NCBI RefSeq assembly: GCF_030818695.1
Contig: NZ_JAUTAR010000001.1
Location: 1,048,501 to 1,112,500, forward strand
Reading direction: 5' to 3'
Length of the DNA stretch: 64,000 bases
DNA from: Chryseobacterium sp. SORGH_AS_0447
Lineage (GTDB): Bacteria > Bacteroidota > Bacteroidia > Flavobacteriales > Weeksellaceae
The first letter of the stretch is position 1. Every line of letters begins with the position of its first letter. The notes under the pieces are model-generated. The model had not been told where the DNA came from. It saw nothing but the letters and a program-made list of their open reading frames with translations, and did no database searches. The position numbers and the translations under genes are program-made. Below are positions 1-10,728 of this stretch, in pieces.

Positions 1-3000
1 TTATTTATAAAAACCTTTTGTGATATTTCGGGATCTGATTTTCCATTCAGATAATTTGTATAACCAGCTCCGTTGTCTGCTGTTTCTACAATAAATATTT
101 CATGAGAATTTGTATCAGGAGAAATTCTGTAGCCAAGATTAAATTCGGAATTTTCAATATCTAACTCCTCGCAAATGGATTTTCGAACCAAATATCCCCA
201 TGAAAGAAAGATTGCCTTTTGATAAATATCCTTTGGATTTAGATCAAGCTCGGAAGGAATTTCTATAAGTTGTAAAGCTAAAACTCCTGTTTTTTGGGTT
301 GCTAATAAGGCATAGTTATCTTCATTATCAACTTGAGTTTTTATATCCGCTAATAGATCTTTTACAACCCACCTTTGTGTATTTCTGATATTACCCAACT
401 TAAATAGATCTCCATTGTTATCATTTATTTGATGGACAATACCTTCATCAGGAATAATGTTCGAAGAAATTAAAATATTATTTATTGATTCTTTACAATT
501 GAGATTAGAATTTGGATCTAAGCATACTTCACCAGCTCTCGAATTGAATTCAAATCTACCATCAAAATCTTTGAAGGGGACAGTTTCATCTACACAATAT
601 CCTTTTGGAGAAATAACTTTTAGATCTTCTAATACATTTTTACATTGAATACACTTACCATTTATTGGTTTCTCAGAATAAATTGTTTTACAATCAATAC
701 ATCGACTAACTCCAATTCTTATACTATGTGATAAATCATCTTCAACAACCGAATTAAACTTTGTCTTATATGACACTATCCCTACACTTTTTAAGATACG
801 CTTGTCTTTAACAATCTCACTACCTGGTGCAAATTCGGAAATTGATAAACTTAGATTTCTAGAGACTGTATTTTCCGCAGGTAATTTATTTGGCTTTTTT
901 TCATATAGGGATCTAACCTGTGTTGGGAAACCAAACATTGGTAAAATCCCTGCATTTGCTAGTTTTTCACTTAAATCTTCTTGAGGAAAATCGATCTCAT
1001 TACTACAAATATTATCTATTTTTTCCGGAAGTGTTTTGATAAAGTTTTCATAAATTTCTTTTGAAGTATACGGAATTTTTGACCCCTCTATAAAAAAAGT
1101 AATGACTTCTAGAATGCTATTTTCATTTTTCGATATATACTCTGTTATTTTTGTGTTGTTATTCTTCCAATCCCAATCTTTACCGAAATTACCGTGAACA
1201 TTGCTGGATCTTACATCCAACTCTTTAAACGCACGATGTAAAACTTCTTTATTAATAAATCTCAAAAGGATTTGTTCTCTACTCATCTCTAAATACGGAT
1301 CTGATGGGGTAGACGAAACCATTCTGTGTGACTCGTTGTAGTGTGTCTGATCATGAGAATTTCCTTTTGCGATTGTCAATGCGATTGAAACAGGACTACC
1401 CCGACGCCCAGCTCTTCCTACTCGTTGTTGATAATTGAATCTTTGAGGTGGAACATTTCCCATCATAACTGCGGTTAACGATCCAATATCTACACCAGCT
1501 TCCATAGTAGTTGTTACACTTAGTAAATCGATTTCTTCAACTAATTTATTTTCAGATTTTAAAAATCTGCCTTGAAATAGTCTTTGTCGCCGTCTTCCTT
1601 CATTTGAGTCAGTTTGTCCAGATAGTTCTTCACAATGAAGTCTCCTGTAATCATAATCAATGTCACTTACTAAATGTAAGTAGTAGTTCCTGTCTAAAAT
1701 ATTTTTTATTTCAAATGATTCAGCTTTAATTAATGTATTATTACAACAGTTAGTACAAACATTTTCAAAATTAATAAGTTGGATGTTATTACAAGTAGTA
1801 CATCTAAATGTAACTGTAGATTCATTATTTAGGACAAAATTCAAGTTTTGCCCGGTTAAAACAAAATTATCTAATCTATTCAATTTGTTATCCTTTAGTA
1901 ATTCTAAAAAATCAGATTTAAACGGATTTTTATAACCATTGAATTTTAAACAAGCTCTCGCATATTTCCAAACTTTTTGTGGTAAGGATGTAAAGTTAGA
2001 AGAAGTACTTGTTTCAATACGATATGCTTCACCAAGTAATTTAATACAATTGATAATAAACTCATCAGAATACTTTGGATGGGATTTGAATATTGGTTTG
2101 ACAAAACCTATGTTTAGCGATTCAAAAGATCTTCTGTTTCCAGAGAGCAAACTAATTATAATTTCATCACCTAATGACTTTTTAATGTTTGCGAATAAAC
2201 TCTTATCTACAAACTCTTTAAAAAAATTCACTGAGAAATCTGCTTCATTGTACCAAGGAATTTCGTTGGAAGTGCGAGTTAACGAATCTTTTGGACCACC
2301 AGGATTAACACCTTTTTGAAGTAATTCGTAAGCAAGTTTTTCTACCAAAGTTGCTATTGATGTACCACTTTTTTGCTCAATAGAAATGTCATTTTTAATT
2401 TTCTTTTCTTGTTCTATATTAGTTTCGTCATCTAAGTAATCTGAAATCCTGTCGAATATTTTACCGATATTTGAATATTCACGAGAAATTTTACGCAGAT
2501 TTTTTTTATCATCTTTATCTATTGTGCCATTTAAGTACTCATATAGTAAATCGTAAATTGAAGTGTCATCACCAATTTTTTTAAGTAATAATGATCTGAC
2601 TAAATCTTTATAATGATCTAACTCTATTCCAGCAGATAATTTTGCGGCAGATTGTCTACTATCTGAAAACAGTACTAATTTCGCATTATCTGGGTTTTTT
2701 TTTACTAATCCCCGCATTAAACTATCTGCCATTAATTGATTAATTTTCTGAACACCAGTATAATGTCTGTGAATTGGAGTTAATGAGTTTTCATCAACCT
2801 TATCTTGTCTCACATTTGCACCACAACAAACACATGTGTTGGGATATTTTCCTTTATAAGTGGAATCTACCTTAAAAACCAGAGCATTTGAGTCTAATCT
2901 AGAGTAATCCCATTCATTCTTATCATAATAGATTTTGCCTAATTTCCAATTCTCAATTTCATTTATATCGTCTTCCTTAATCTTATTATGGACATTATTG

Positions 3001-4733
3001 TATATAACTCTATTAACAAAATTTTCTTTTTCGATAGATGTATCTTGAAGTAATTTATATTTTTTATCAATTTTAATATCCGTTTTATTCAACCAAGAAT
3101 TTAAAAATATTTCACCGCATTGGCGACAGTTTAATAATTCGAGTATTGCAGAACCACAAGCACACTTAGATTGAGGTCTCTTATATAATTTTCCAATATT
3201 ACGATCAAGAAACCTAAATTCACTACTGACTTCTGAACAGTTTGGATTTGAACAAGCCCATAGACCATCAATATTTCTAAAAAATAAGTGTGCTCTAATT
3301 GGTTGTAAAGTATTGTTATTTCCATCTTTCAAAATTGTTAATGATTCTAGAATGTTTTCTAAAGCAAATAGGGAATCTTGTAAATTGTCATTAGGAAACA
3401 GTTTTTGAGCAATTTTATCGGCTTCTGTTGGTGTTTTCAAAATAAACCGTAACCTCTTTAATAATTTATACTTTTCGAAAATTACATTCAAACTATCAAC
3501 GTTCAAGTTTTGTAATTCGTGAAAATCTTTTGCAATAATTTCAGGTAAAATCTCTTCATCGAAATCTTTCTTTCCATCTTTAACGATTGTAAATCTGTCA
3601 TCTACCTCATTTTCTTCTATGCCGAAAAATCCGGAAATAAATTTTTTTACTCTAGGTGTATCCTGCATAGATGCACTCGAACATAAAAACTGTATTTGTT
3701 TTGAATTAGGGCTTAATCCTAAACGATTCAACAATAATCTTAATAAATAGGCTACTTCAGTTCCACTAGTTCCCCTATAAGAATGGAGTTCGTCAACTAC
3801 TAAATGAAACACATTCTCTTCTGATTGTTGTAACCATTTTTTTGTTTCATTAAAGATATTTTCCTCATCTTTTCTCATGAGAATTATATTCAACATACTA
3901 TAATTAGTTATGAAAATATCTGGTGGGCTGTCTTGAATTGACCATCTATCGCATAACTCAATTTCAGGTTTGTCTCTGTTTGGAATATCAAGTAAGTAAT
4001 CGGAAGAAATATTTTCATCTTCAGCCATTAATTCCTTTAATGAATTCCATTCCTTATCTAGCTCTTTTAGATTTTTCTTATTTTTTTCAATAGTTTTAGA
4101 ATTTGTTCGATCTCCAGATGTTGGGGTTGATCCTGTATATCTTGCAAAGGTTATATAATCCTTATCCAAATTACTGTCAAACCATGATATCACTTCTGTA
4201 GTAGATAGTGATCGGCGTAATCTTCTCATTTGGTCTTCAGCCAGCGCATTTAGAGGATATAAAATAAGTCCTCTTATTGCATTTGATGAATTGTGGTTCG
4301 AATTTTTATTTTTTATTTTTTCCTCTAGGATATCATACAATAGAGGAAACAAAAAACATTCAGTTTTTCCAGATCCTGTTCCTGTTGTAACAATTAGATT
4401 TTTCCTATCCACAACAGCAGTTTTCAGTGATTCGTATTGATGAGAATACAACTTACTTTTAATACCATTGTAATTAGGGAAAAGACCTTGTTCAGCAAAA
4501 TCGGCAAATGTAGCGTCTATTTTGAGTTCGTGACAGATATTCAGAATAGTATCATATTCATTGTATTTGGGAGTAAATTCAATTATTGGATGTTTGGTAA
4601 TTGTATCGTCAATACTAAACAACAAATTCCTTTCATCTTCTATCTTTTTATTGCTGAAAAACAAGCTTGTATCAATATATTTTTGATAGGCTTCCCTTAA
4701 ATCCGTCCAAACATTAAATAAATTTTCTCTCAT
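1..4733 (-). CDS. Giant YprA/DruE-type superfamily 2 helicase with DUF1998 C-terminus (partial, 3' end outside window)
   Basis: An open frame runs from ATG at 4733 to the window edge (1577 codons, no stop). Walker A GTGSGKTE lies near residue 120, the DEAH-type motif reads [11 protein letters not shown] near 314, and motif VI reads [11 protein letters not shown] near 1100. Between them sits a long insert with zinc-binding cysteines (WACSNPNC, then CAC and CRQCGE near residue 525; CVCCG near 630; CTTC and CTNC near 990). A further CxxC pair (CIDC, CIQC) lies near 1345, and the last visible part ([14 protein letters not shown]) matches the start of a DUF1998 domain. This layout is that of the YprA family, which includes DruE of Druantia and the DISARM helicase; such proteins unwind or move along nucleic acid in phage defence. 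The start overlaps the upstream stop as ATGA, so translation is coupled. It is the last visible gene of a four-gene operon whose other three genes do not match the Druantia or DISARM partners I know. Confidence 0.85.
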   Translation of the reverse strand, partial: MRENLFNVWTDLREAYQKYIDTSLFFSNKKIEDERNLLFSIDDTITKHPIIEFTPKYNEYDTILNICHELKIDATFADFAEQGLFPNYNGIKSKLYSHQYESLKTAVVDRKNLIVTTGTGSGKTECFLFPLLYDILEEKIKNKNSNHNSSNAIRGLILYPLNALAEDQMRRLRRSLSTTEVISWFDSNLDKDYITFARYTGSTPTSGDRTNSKTIEKNKKNLKELDKEWNSLKELMAEDENISSDYLLDIPNRDKPEIELCDRWSIQDSPPDIFITNYSMLNIILMRKDEENIFNETKKWLQQSEENVFHLVVDELHSYRGTSGTEVAYLLRLLLNRLGLSPNSKQIQFLCSSASMQDTPRVKKFISGFFGIEENEVDDRFTIVKDGKKDFDEEILPEIIAKDFHELQNLNVDSLNVIFEKYKLLKRLRFILKTPTEADKIAQKLFPNDNLQDSLFALENILESLTILKDGNNNTLQPIRAHLFFRNIDGLWACSNPNCSEVSSEFRFLDRNIGKLYKRPQSKCACGSAILELLNCRQCGEIFLNSWLNKTDIKIDKKYKLLQDTSIEKENFVNRVIYNNVHNKIKEDDINEIENWKLGKIYYDKNEWDYSRLDSNALVFKVDSTYKGKYPNTCVCCGANVRQDKVDENSLTPIHRHYTGVQKINQLMADSLMRGLVKKNPDNAKLVLFSDSRQSAAKLSAGIELDHYKDLVRSLLLKKIGDDTSIYDLLYEYLNGTIDKDDKKNLRKISREYSNIGKIFDRISDYLDDETNIEQEKKIKNDISIEQKSGTSIATLVEKLAYELLQKGVNPGGPKDSLTRTSNEIPWYNEADFSVNFFKEFVDKSLFANIKKSLGDEIIISLLSGNRRSFESLNIGFVKPIFKSHPKYSDEFIINCIKLLGEAYRIETSTSSNFTSLPQKVWKYARACLKFNGYKNPFKSDFLELLKDNKLNRLDNFVLTGQNLNFVLNNESTVTFRCTTCNNIQLINFENVCTNCCNNTLIKAESFEIKNILDRNYYLHLVSDIDYDYRRLHCEELSGQTDSNEGRRRQRLFQGRFLKSENKLVEEIDLLSVTTTMEAGVDIGSLTAVMMGNVPPQRFNYQQRVGRAGRRGSPVSIALTIAKGNSHDQTHYNESHRMVSSTPSDPYLEMSREQILLRFINKEVLHRAFKELDVRSSNVHGNFGKDWDWKNNNTKITEYISKNENSILEVITFFIEGSKIPYTSKEIYENFIKTLPEKIDNICSNEIDFPQEDLSEKLANAGILPMFGFPTQVRSLYEKKPNKLPAENTVSRNLSLSISEFAPGSEIVKDKRILKSVGIVSYKTKFNSVVEDDLSHSIRIGVSRCIDCKTIYSEKPINGKCIQCKNVLEDLKVISPKGYCVDETVPFKDFDGRFEFNSRAGEVCLDPNSNLNCKESINNILISSNIIPDEGIVHQINDNNGDLFKLGNIRNTQRWVVKDLLADIKTQVDNEDNYALLATQKTGVLALQLIEIPSELDLNPKDIYQKAIFLSWGYLVRKSICEELDIENSEFNLGYRISPDTNSHEIFIVETADNGAGYTNYLNGKSDPEISQKVFIN

Positions 4734-5590
4734 ACTAATTCATAATTTAGTTTTAGTCTCTTTATGATGTGCACAAATTGTTTTTTGTGAATTTTAAATT
4801 TTCTCTTTTCAGGAAATTTTCCTGTGTTAAGAATATGTATTAATAAAACCGTTTTGAAAAAAAAGTTTGGATAATTAAAATAAGGGTCTAAAATTAATTC
4901 GCCATTGTTTTCAACATACTTTAAGTAAACTTTGTTTGAGTTTGATAAAATGATCATTCTGACTTTTTCCTGTTCTTCTAAATTGATTTTGTAATACTTA
5001 ATTCCCCATTTAAAAATATACTTGTAATAATTATCATTGAAAGGATATATTTTGTACAGAGAGTAACCGTCACTGTAGGTGTTAGATTTACACCATTGGT
5101 TTTTTATAAAATCGTATTCTTCTAATGATCTAAAATTATGAGCCTGATCTTCGGACATATTTTCCCAATATGATGTCATCTTTTTTAGGTCCGTAAATCT
5201 ATTGGTATATAGATTAAAATTAAACTGATGCATCTCAATTCCTTCACTAAATAAAACTAAATTGTCTAGTTTAAAAATAGTTAATCCTAGTCTCTCACTT
5301 AGTAAATTTTCTTTATGTTTTAAGATATATGTATCTGGCAAATTGACTCCTAGTCCAATGTTTGTAACTGGATTTATAAATAATGTTGAAGCTGTTAAGG
5401 AATACTTATTCTCACCTACAGAATCTATAAGTCCATAATTCAAAAGATTATAAAGTGCATCCATCTTATTCTTATCCTCTGCAAAATCTGTTAAGTTAAC
5501 CGATAAGATTCTTTTAATGGTATTGTATGATAAGACAGGGTTTCCTGTTTGATTCTGAAATATAAATGTATAGTATAGAACTTCTGTCAT
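4730..5590 (-). CDS. Unrecognised 286-aa protein, third gene of the helicase operon
   Basis: I do not recognise this family. The 286-residue protein has no signal peptide or membrane segment and is rich in aromatic residues and lysine. The first 75 residues, with a helix pattern around [10 protein letters not shown] and [11 protein letters not shown], could form a winged helix, which would fit a DNA-binding or adaptor role; this is inference. It sits 3 bp after the 576-aa gene, and its stop overlaps the helicase start as ATGA, so the product is probably made in step with the helicase. Small proteins between a coiled-coil partner and a helicase in defence operons are often complex subunits. 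The position supports membership of the system but not a specific function. Confidence 0.75.
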   Translation of the reverse strand: MTEVLYYTFIFQNQTGNPVLSYNTIKRILSVNLTDFAEDKNKMDALYNLLNYGLIDSVGENKYSLTASTLFINPVTNIGLGVNLPDTYILKHKENLLSERLGLTIFKLDNLVLFSEGIEMHQFNFNLYTNRFTDLKKMTSYWENMSEDQAHNFRSLEEYDFIKNQWCKSNTYSDGYSLYKIYPFNDNYYKYIFKWGIKYYKINLEEQEKVRMIILSNSNKVYLKYVENNGELILDPYFNYPNFFFKTVLLIHILNTGKFPEKRKFKIHKKQFVHIIKRLKLNYELV

Positions 5591-5593
5591 CTA

Positions 5594-7324
5594 TCAAAAA
5601 TAAAATTGTGAGTAATCCTTAACAGCACTTGTAATATCAATTTTTTCAAGATTGATACCATCAGAATTTTGAAAATCTATTTTTGAAATATCTGAAATTA
5701 TGGGTAAAAATCTCCAATTCTTAAAGCTTGATTTATTAATTGGAAATCCAAAATCATCGATTTCTTCATCAGCCCTTACTAAAATAATATGTAAATTACT
5801 CGGGTATGGAATTCCAGTGCCAGGAAATACATTTCTTATTTTGTTTGAGAAATCTAAAATAGGTTTTCCATAACATTCAAAACTTGCAACATTAAAATCT
5901 TGTAGTATATAAAAATAATTTATATCAGGGTTTTTTGCAGATTTTTCAACAATTAGATCTAACCCATTTTCTTTCCAATATTTAAATTTCAACCAATCAG
6001 GCTCTGCATTTTGTAGTAGAGTTTCAGTTTTTCCTAAATGCGAAATCAGATTCAAAACAAAAATTGTGTTATTTGCGATGATAAATTTATTTTCCTTCAA
6101 AAGAAAAAGTGATTCTTGATATTCAAATTGATTTGGAATTTTAACTTTCCATTGATCATTTAAATCCTCATAAAAATCATCTAAATCATTATAAGCTGAA
6201 GCCCTCGAATTTGAAAATATCTCAAATGAATATTGATTAACCTGTTTGGAAATCTCAATATTATTTAAACCCGCTAATAGTTTTATATTTAAAATTAAAT
6301 CCTCTTTTTTTTCTACAATTGACGAAAATTCATCACTCAATTCTTTTAGCTTTTTTTCTTTATCATCAACTAATTTAGTAACCTTTATAATATCTTGTTT
6401 TTTTAATTCTAATAAATCATCTTGCTGTTTTAGCTCTTGATTTATATTTTGTAAAGCTAAATTTTTGAAATCTTTTTTATACTCCTCTGTGATATCATTT
6501 ATTACCTTATTCCATTGATCTTTTTTATTTAGTAGATTTTGAAGTTCTACTAGAGATAATTTGAGACGATCAATATAATTTGAAGCTCTGTTCAATCTAA
6601 TAGCATCCAAATCTAAAGCTCCCTCATTCTTATCTTGAATTTCCTTACTAATTTTAATTAAGAGATTGAGATCTACTCGATCAATTTGTATTCGGTCTTT
6701 TAAAAAATCAACTAGTTGTTGAGTTGTACTACAATCAATTGCTTTAATTTTACTTTTGGGTTCAGTAATTAAATAACAAAATTCTAAATCCGTATCTTCA
6801 ATCAATTCATCAATATTGTATTCAAATGAATAGGTATGTGTTCCTTTTGTTGGAATTAAACTGTTATTAGCAATTCTGAATGGTCCAAAAATATTCCTCT
6901 CGTCACATAGGTAAATTTGTGAAATATTGTATTTTAATAGAACTATTTCTGTAAGGAAATTCCATACTTGCTCCAAATCTATATATTCGTTTGAGATATA
7001 TTCAGAAGGTATATCAATTACTGGTGTACCAACTTTTTTTACTGTAGAATGTGAAACATAAAAATTTCTTCCTTTATCTACATTAGGATTGATTTTTGGT
7101 TGGCTAATCTCAATAAGATCACCAATATCAGGGCTTGGAGTAGATTCATATATTTTATTAGAAAAAATCTTACAATCAGTTTCAATGTATTTAATAATAT
7201 CTTCTTCCTTATTAATATTTACTCCGTTTCTAATCAAAGAAACTACTTTACAATTCCCACCACTACCATAACCTTTTTCGGACCTATCCAAAGTTATTGC
7301 ATAAATTTTACTTATTTTTTCCAT
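5594..7324 (-). CDS. Unrecognised 576-aa coiled-coil protein, second gene of the helicase operon
   Basis: The protein has three parts: an N-terminal globular region (about 1-215), a long charged coiled coil rich in Lys, Glu and Leu (about 225-350, with runs such as ELKKQDIIKV and KEKKLKELSD), and a C-terminal globular region (about 375-576). I see no Walker A motif, so it is not an SMC-type ATPase on its own. The C-terminal part has alternating hydrophobic strands (FVLNLIS, YFYILQDF, LHIILV) like an alpha/beta fold. The start overlaps the end of the preceding gene by 17 bp, and the next gene starts 3 bp after its stop. I infer a structural or sensor subunit working with the helicase. No family could be named from sequence alone. 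Confidence 0.75.
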   Translation of the reverse strand: MEKISKIYAITLDRSEKGYGSGGNCKVVSLIRNGVNINKEEDIIKYIETDCKIFSNKIYESTPSPDIGDLIEISQPKINPNVDKGRNFYVSHSTVKKVGTPVIDIPSEYISNEYIDLEQVWNFLTEIVLLKYNISQIYLCDERNIFGPFRIANNSLIPTKGTHTYSFEYNIDELIEDTDLEFCYLITEPKSKIKAIDCSTTQQLVDFLKDRIQIDRVDLNLLIKISKEIQDKNEGALDLDAIRLNRASNYIDRLKLSLVELQNLLNKKDQWNKVINDITEEYKKDFKNLALQNINQELKQQDDLLELKKQDIIKVTKLVDDKEKKLKELSDEFSSIVEKKEDLILNIKLLAGLNNIEISKQVNQYSFEIFSNSRASAYNDLDDFYEDLNDQWKVKIPNQFEYQESLFLLKENKFIIANNTIFVLNLISHLGKTETLLQNAEPDWLKFKYWKENGLDLIVEKSAKNPDINYFYILQDFNVASFECYGKPILDFSNKIRNVFPGTGIPYPSNLHIILVRADEEIDDFGFPINKSSFKNWRFLPIISDISKIDFQNSDGINLEKIDITSAVKDYSQFYF

Positions 7325-8852
7325 ATGCGCCTTGGTTAATAGCTTTTAAAATAATATTATTTGATTTATTCTTTTTACCTGTATTAGCCTCTATCCAGTT
7401 CTTTATTGATAAGTCATCTGTAATTTCTATGTCCCTATTAATTACAAAAAATCCAGACATATCACCAAAATTGTTATCTCTTAGCTCTAGATTTTGTAGA
7501 CTAAGTTTATTGTCTAAAATCGGTAAAGAGAATTTTATATCTGGTGTATCAATTATTTCAAATGAATAATTACTGAAACCTTTTACTTTTATTAAATAAG
7601 ATCCTATTTCTAAAGGTTGGTTGTTTATAACCCGATTTGAATTGTGATATAGAGAATATGACTCATTATTTTGAGAAAATATAATTGGTGGTGCAATAAC
7701 TAAATACTGTCTTTTTCTACTCACTTTAGTACCAACAATTTTTATAGGATAATTATTACCCTCAAATTGTTTTAAAAATTCTGGAACTTCATCCTTAAAA
7801 TTTAAAAGGTAGGATGTAATATTGAAGTTTTCATCTCCGATTTTAATGCATAAATTATTCTCTTCAAATCTTTTTTTTAAATATTCGTTTTCAGTAATAT
7901 TTTTCAGTAATATTATATATCGTGATCCCTTAGAAATTTTTTTAACTGATTTGAATTCATTTCTATAAATTTCATCCTCTTGAAAAAAAACAATTTTTTT
8001 GTTGTTGAAAACAATATTAATATTATATGTATTTTCAAGTTCTTCATTATAAACATCAAAAACTTCTTTATTCAGTTTTAAAAAGAATACCTGAGAAGAA
8101 CTGTTTCTTTGTCTTTTTTCTAGCTCACCATCATTTTGAATCCATTGTTGTCCTATGTAATAATCAAAAATTTGCTTGAATTTAATATTTTGTTCCGATT
8201 CACTAAGTGATTTCTTATTATTAACACGGTGAAAGTAAAATTCAAATCGAGAAATATTATGATAATATTCTATTAGAAAGTCATCATAATGTATAACATC
8301 ATATTCTTTAGAAATATATTCATAGAAAGGCTTATATTCTTTTAAGTCTTCATAATTTAACACCGATTGTGATAATGGATACTGAGTATTACGTCCAGTG
8401 TGAGTTTTTTTGAGGGGAAGAGCTATTTTTATGTTCTTTTCGTTAAAAAATGAATTTACTCGATTCCATATCACTTCTTGAACATTCATTTTATTGGTAA
8501 ATTCTTCACTGAAAAATGAATTCAGTTTAATATCTGATTTTATACCAGTTAGTTTTATAAAACGATCACGAAAATTGGCCGCAGTAGTGATATGATCATT
8601 TTGCATAATAAATGCTGCGTGACATTGCAGTGCAATAAGACCTAAAAATTTAGGTATTCCTTTACTATTTCTACCCAAAAGATAAGACCAACTTTCACTA
8701 TTTATTTCTCGAAAACAATTTACCTTAAGATTTTTAGATTGAATAAGAAAATCAATTTCACTTTTTGGGATTGTCAATGAATTGACTTGATTCGGAATTA
8801 AATATTCTAGATAATAATTGTAAACCCAATTATTGAATTCAGTGTAATTCAT
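7308..8852 (-). CDS. Unrecognised 514-aa protein, first gene of the helicase operon
   Basis: This is the promoter-proximal gene of the operon. I do not recognise the family. The N-terminal 200 residues are helical and aromatic-rich and contain a YPLSQSVLNYEDLKEY stretch near residue 150, a kind of motif I associate, without certainty, with proteins next to DUF1998 helicases. The C-terminal half (about 250-514) is beta-rich. There is no signal peptide, membrane helix, nuclease motif or P-loop that I can identify. The ATG at 8852 follows AT-rich intergenic DNA without a clear TAnnTTTG promoter box. It overlaps the coiled-coil gene by 17 bp. Recognition of phage DNA or complex assembly is plausible but unproven. 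Confidence 0.75.
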   Translation of the reverse strand: MNYTEFNNWVYNYYLEYLIPNQVNSLTIPKSEIDFLIQSKNLKVNCFREINSESWSYLLGRNSKGIPKFLGLIALQCHAAFIMQNDHITTAANFRDRFIKLTGIKSDIKLNSFFSEEFTNKMNVQEVIWNRVNSFFNEKNIKIALPLKKTHTGRNTQYPLSQSVLNYEDLKEYKPFYEYISKEYDVIHYDDFLIEYYHNISRFEFYFHRVNNKKSLSESEQNIKFKQIFDYYIGQQWIQNDGELEKRQRNSSSQVFFLKLNKEVFDVYNEELENTYNINIVFNNKKIVFFQEDEIYRNEFKSVKKISKGSRYIILLKNITENEYLKKRFEENNLCIKIGDENFNITSYLLNFKDEVPEFLKQFEGNNYPIKIVGTKVSRKRQYLVIAPPIIFSQNNESYSLYHNSNRVINNQPLEIGSYLIKVKGFSNYSFEIIDTPDIKFSLPILDNKLSLQNLELRDNNFGDMSGFFVINRDIEITDDLSIKNWIEANTGKKNKSNNIILKAINQGAYGKNK

Positions 8853-9135
8853 TAATTTATAATTTTTTACATTTAATTGACATAAAAATTAAATATACTA
8901 TGTGTTTTAAAAAGAAAAAAATGGATAACCGTAATTTTTTTTACCAAAATACAAGTATAGAAAAGATTTTATCTTCATAAAAATCGAAAATGATTGAAAA
9001 ATGATACGAAAAATTATCAATTGACATAGTTTCTTGTTGAAAACTGCAACTAAATAAATTCAGCACTATTTTAAGATTATTTATTTTCTGATTCTTAATT
9101 ATATCCGTATGAGATATTATTTATGAATAGAGTAT

Positions 9136-10428
9136 TTAATTAGGAGATGGATCTATTTTATTAAATCTTATATTTTGTGGTAGTGGTATTGAGTTGCTTT
9201 TATCCACCACTTTCGATCTCATTAAAGCTTTTTTATTAAAATGTCTAGATATGTTTTGAGATAAATCTTTAAAGTTATCTTGACCATTTTCTTTTTTATG
9301 GTAAAATATTTTAATTGATTTGCAGTTATTATGTTCAAAAACTGTATTTAAAAGTGTTCGATCTGATAAACCGCAAGAATGTCCCATAATGAATACTTGA
9401 TATTCATTACTTTCAATCCAATTTAACAGTTTTTTATAGTTAGAATTATTTAGGTACATAAAAGATTTAATGTTTTCCAAATAATTATTATCATTCGCCT
9501 TTTCTAAAATTTTATAGTTATCGTCCATTTCATCTCCAAAACCAAAGTTTATTGAATTATTTTCATCGCCTAGTTTACCATGTATCTGCAATTGTGTTGA
9601 AATACCATATCTTAAACTTGGCATATTATTAAGTATTGATAGGTAGGAAAAAATTGTTGGTGTATAATTAAAATTTAAAAATAAATTTTCGTAAAGAATA
9701 GATGATTTTTGAGACTTTACACTAAACAGGGAATCGAACTCAATGAGTTTTTTTCTACAATCAGGTGGAAATTCAAAAAAATATGGATTATCTATGTTAT
9801 CAATTTCATGAAGAGCTTTATATTTATATTCAAACAAATTGACAATTTCAGAATAGTTAGAAGGTTGGTTTTCGAAATCATAAAAATTTTGTACAGCTCC
9901 GGTTAAATAAAATTCAAGAAGTTTTCTTATTTCTTCAAATTCATTATTAAGCTTTTTAATATTCCCAATATACTTATACTTACTTTCGCCTTTGAGCATT
10001 GAAATTAGAACCTGATAGTATGTATTCTCAATATCTACCCAATTATCAGCATTCTGCACCGTAATTAATTCAAAAAATTGATTTTTATAGTCAAAATATA
10101 CTTGATAAGTTGTATCATCAGGGTCGTAGGGATTAATTTCAATAATTTGAAAAGATTTACTTCCGTGGAATGTTTCTCTATAAGTATAATTTGCTGTGTT
10201 AAATTTATTTTTAACTTGATTACAGAAATCATTATAATCATTGAACTGCATTTTCAATCCTGTGTAAATATCAAACATAGGATTTTCCAATGTAAATAAA
10301 TTTTTAATCATTGGAATTTTATCTAAATTATGAAAATTTCTCCAAATAAAATTTATAAAGGAACTGTATGAGGTTGGTAGAGAATGAGCTAAATCGAAGC
10401 CATTCCCTATAATTATGAGTCTATTCAC
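9136..10428 (-). CDS. abiH: AbiH family abortive infection protein
   Basis: The N-terminus (IIIGNGFDLAHSLPTSYSSF) is the signature of the AbiH family (PF14253), known from lactococcal abortive infection. Further family blocks are LNFNYTPTIFSYL, IHGKLGD with NFGFGDEM, and FIMGHSCGLSDRTLL near the C-terminus. At 430 residues it is slightly longer than many members. The family acts as a single-gene phage defence, and its biochemical activity is not settled. It is transcribed alone: a TATCTTTG box lies 14 bp upstream on the minus strand and a terminator (10465-10495) separates it from the next upstream gene. It lies 283 bp before the four-gene helicase operon on the same strand, so defence genes are clustered here. 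Confidence 0.88.
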   Translation of the reverse strand: MNRLIIIGNGFDLAHSLPTSYSSFINFIWRNFHNLDKIPMIKNLFTLENPMFDIYTGLKMQFNDYNDFCNQVKNKFNTANYTYRETFHGSKSFQIIEINPYDPDDTTYQVYFDYKNQFFELITVQNADNWVDIENTYYQVLISMLKGESKYKYIGNIKKLNNEFEEIRKLLEFYLTGAVQNFYDFENQPSNYSEIVNLFEYKYKALHEIDNIDNPYFFEFPPDCRKKLIEFDSLFSVKSQKSSILYENLFLNFNYTPTIFSYLSILNNMPSLRYGISTQLQIHGKLGDENNSINFGFGDEMDDNYKILEKANDNNYLENIKSFMYLNNSNYKKLLNWIESNEYQVFIMGHSCGLSDRTLLNTVFEHNNCKSIKIFYHKKENGQDNFKDLSQNISRHFNKKALMRSKVVDKSNSIPLPQNIRFNKIDPSPN

Positions 10429-10441
10429 GGTGAAGTTTTTT

Positions 10442-10449
10442 CAAAGATA
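10442..10449 (-). promoter_or_regulatory. Promoter -7 box of abiH
   Basis: Read on the minus strand the sequence is TATCTTTG, a perfect match to the Bacteroidota -7 consensus TAnnTTTG. It lies just upstream of the abiH start, leaving a very short leader. No clear -33 TTTG is visible. Confidence 0.55.
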
Positions 10450-10464
10450 ATTTTTTTTCTAAAT

Positions 10465-10495
10465 AAAAACCCGACTTACTAATTCTCAGTCGGGT
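10465..10495 (-). terminator. Terminator after the GHKL-nuclease gene
   Basis: ACCCGACT (10469-10476) and AGTCGGGT (10488-10495) form an 8-bp perfect stem with an 11-nt loop, followed on the minus strand by a T run. It ends the transcript of the GHKL-nuclease gene and isolates abiH. Confidence 0.8.
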
Positions 10496-10728
10496 GTTAT
10501 TTTGTTTTCAACAAATAAATTTCATGATTTTTGTAACTCACACAATGATTTTTTTATTTTCAGACATATACAAAGCTCGATACTTTCTATTTTATTGATA
10601 AAAATTAATGTCACAAAGAATTGATGATTTTTAATCTAGTTGGAGTTAATTATATCAAATCGATTTCGATTTCGATTTCTGAGTTTTAAGTTTAAATTTA
10701 AACCTTGTTATCTCAAATAAATTTATAT

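Larger units (their letters stand above)
10429..10728. other. Intergenic region between the GHKL-nuclease gene and abiH
   Basis: These 300 bp hold the minus-strand terminator of the GHKL-nuclease gene and the minus-strand promoter box of abiH. The remaining part (about 10510-10728) is AT-rich and I see no gene or repeat in it. Confidence 0.7.

Noticed and set aside
1..8852. Assignment as a canonical Druantia or DISARM system
   Set aside because: The helicase fits the family, but no DruA-D, DruH, DruM, DrmMI/MII or DrmC-like protein is recognisable among the partners.
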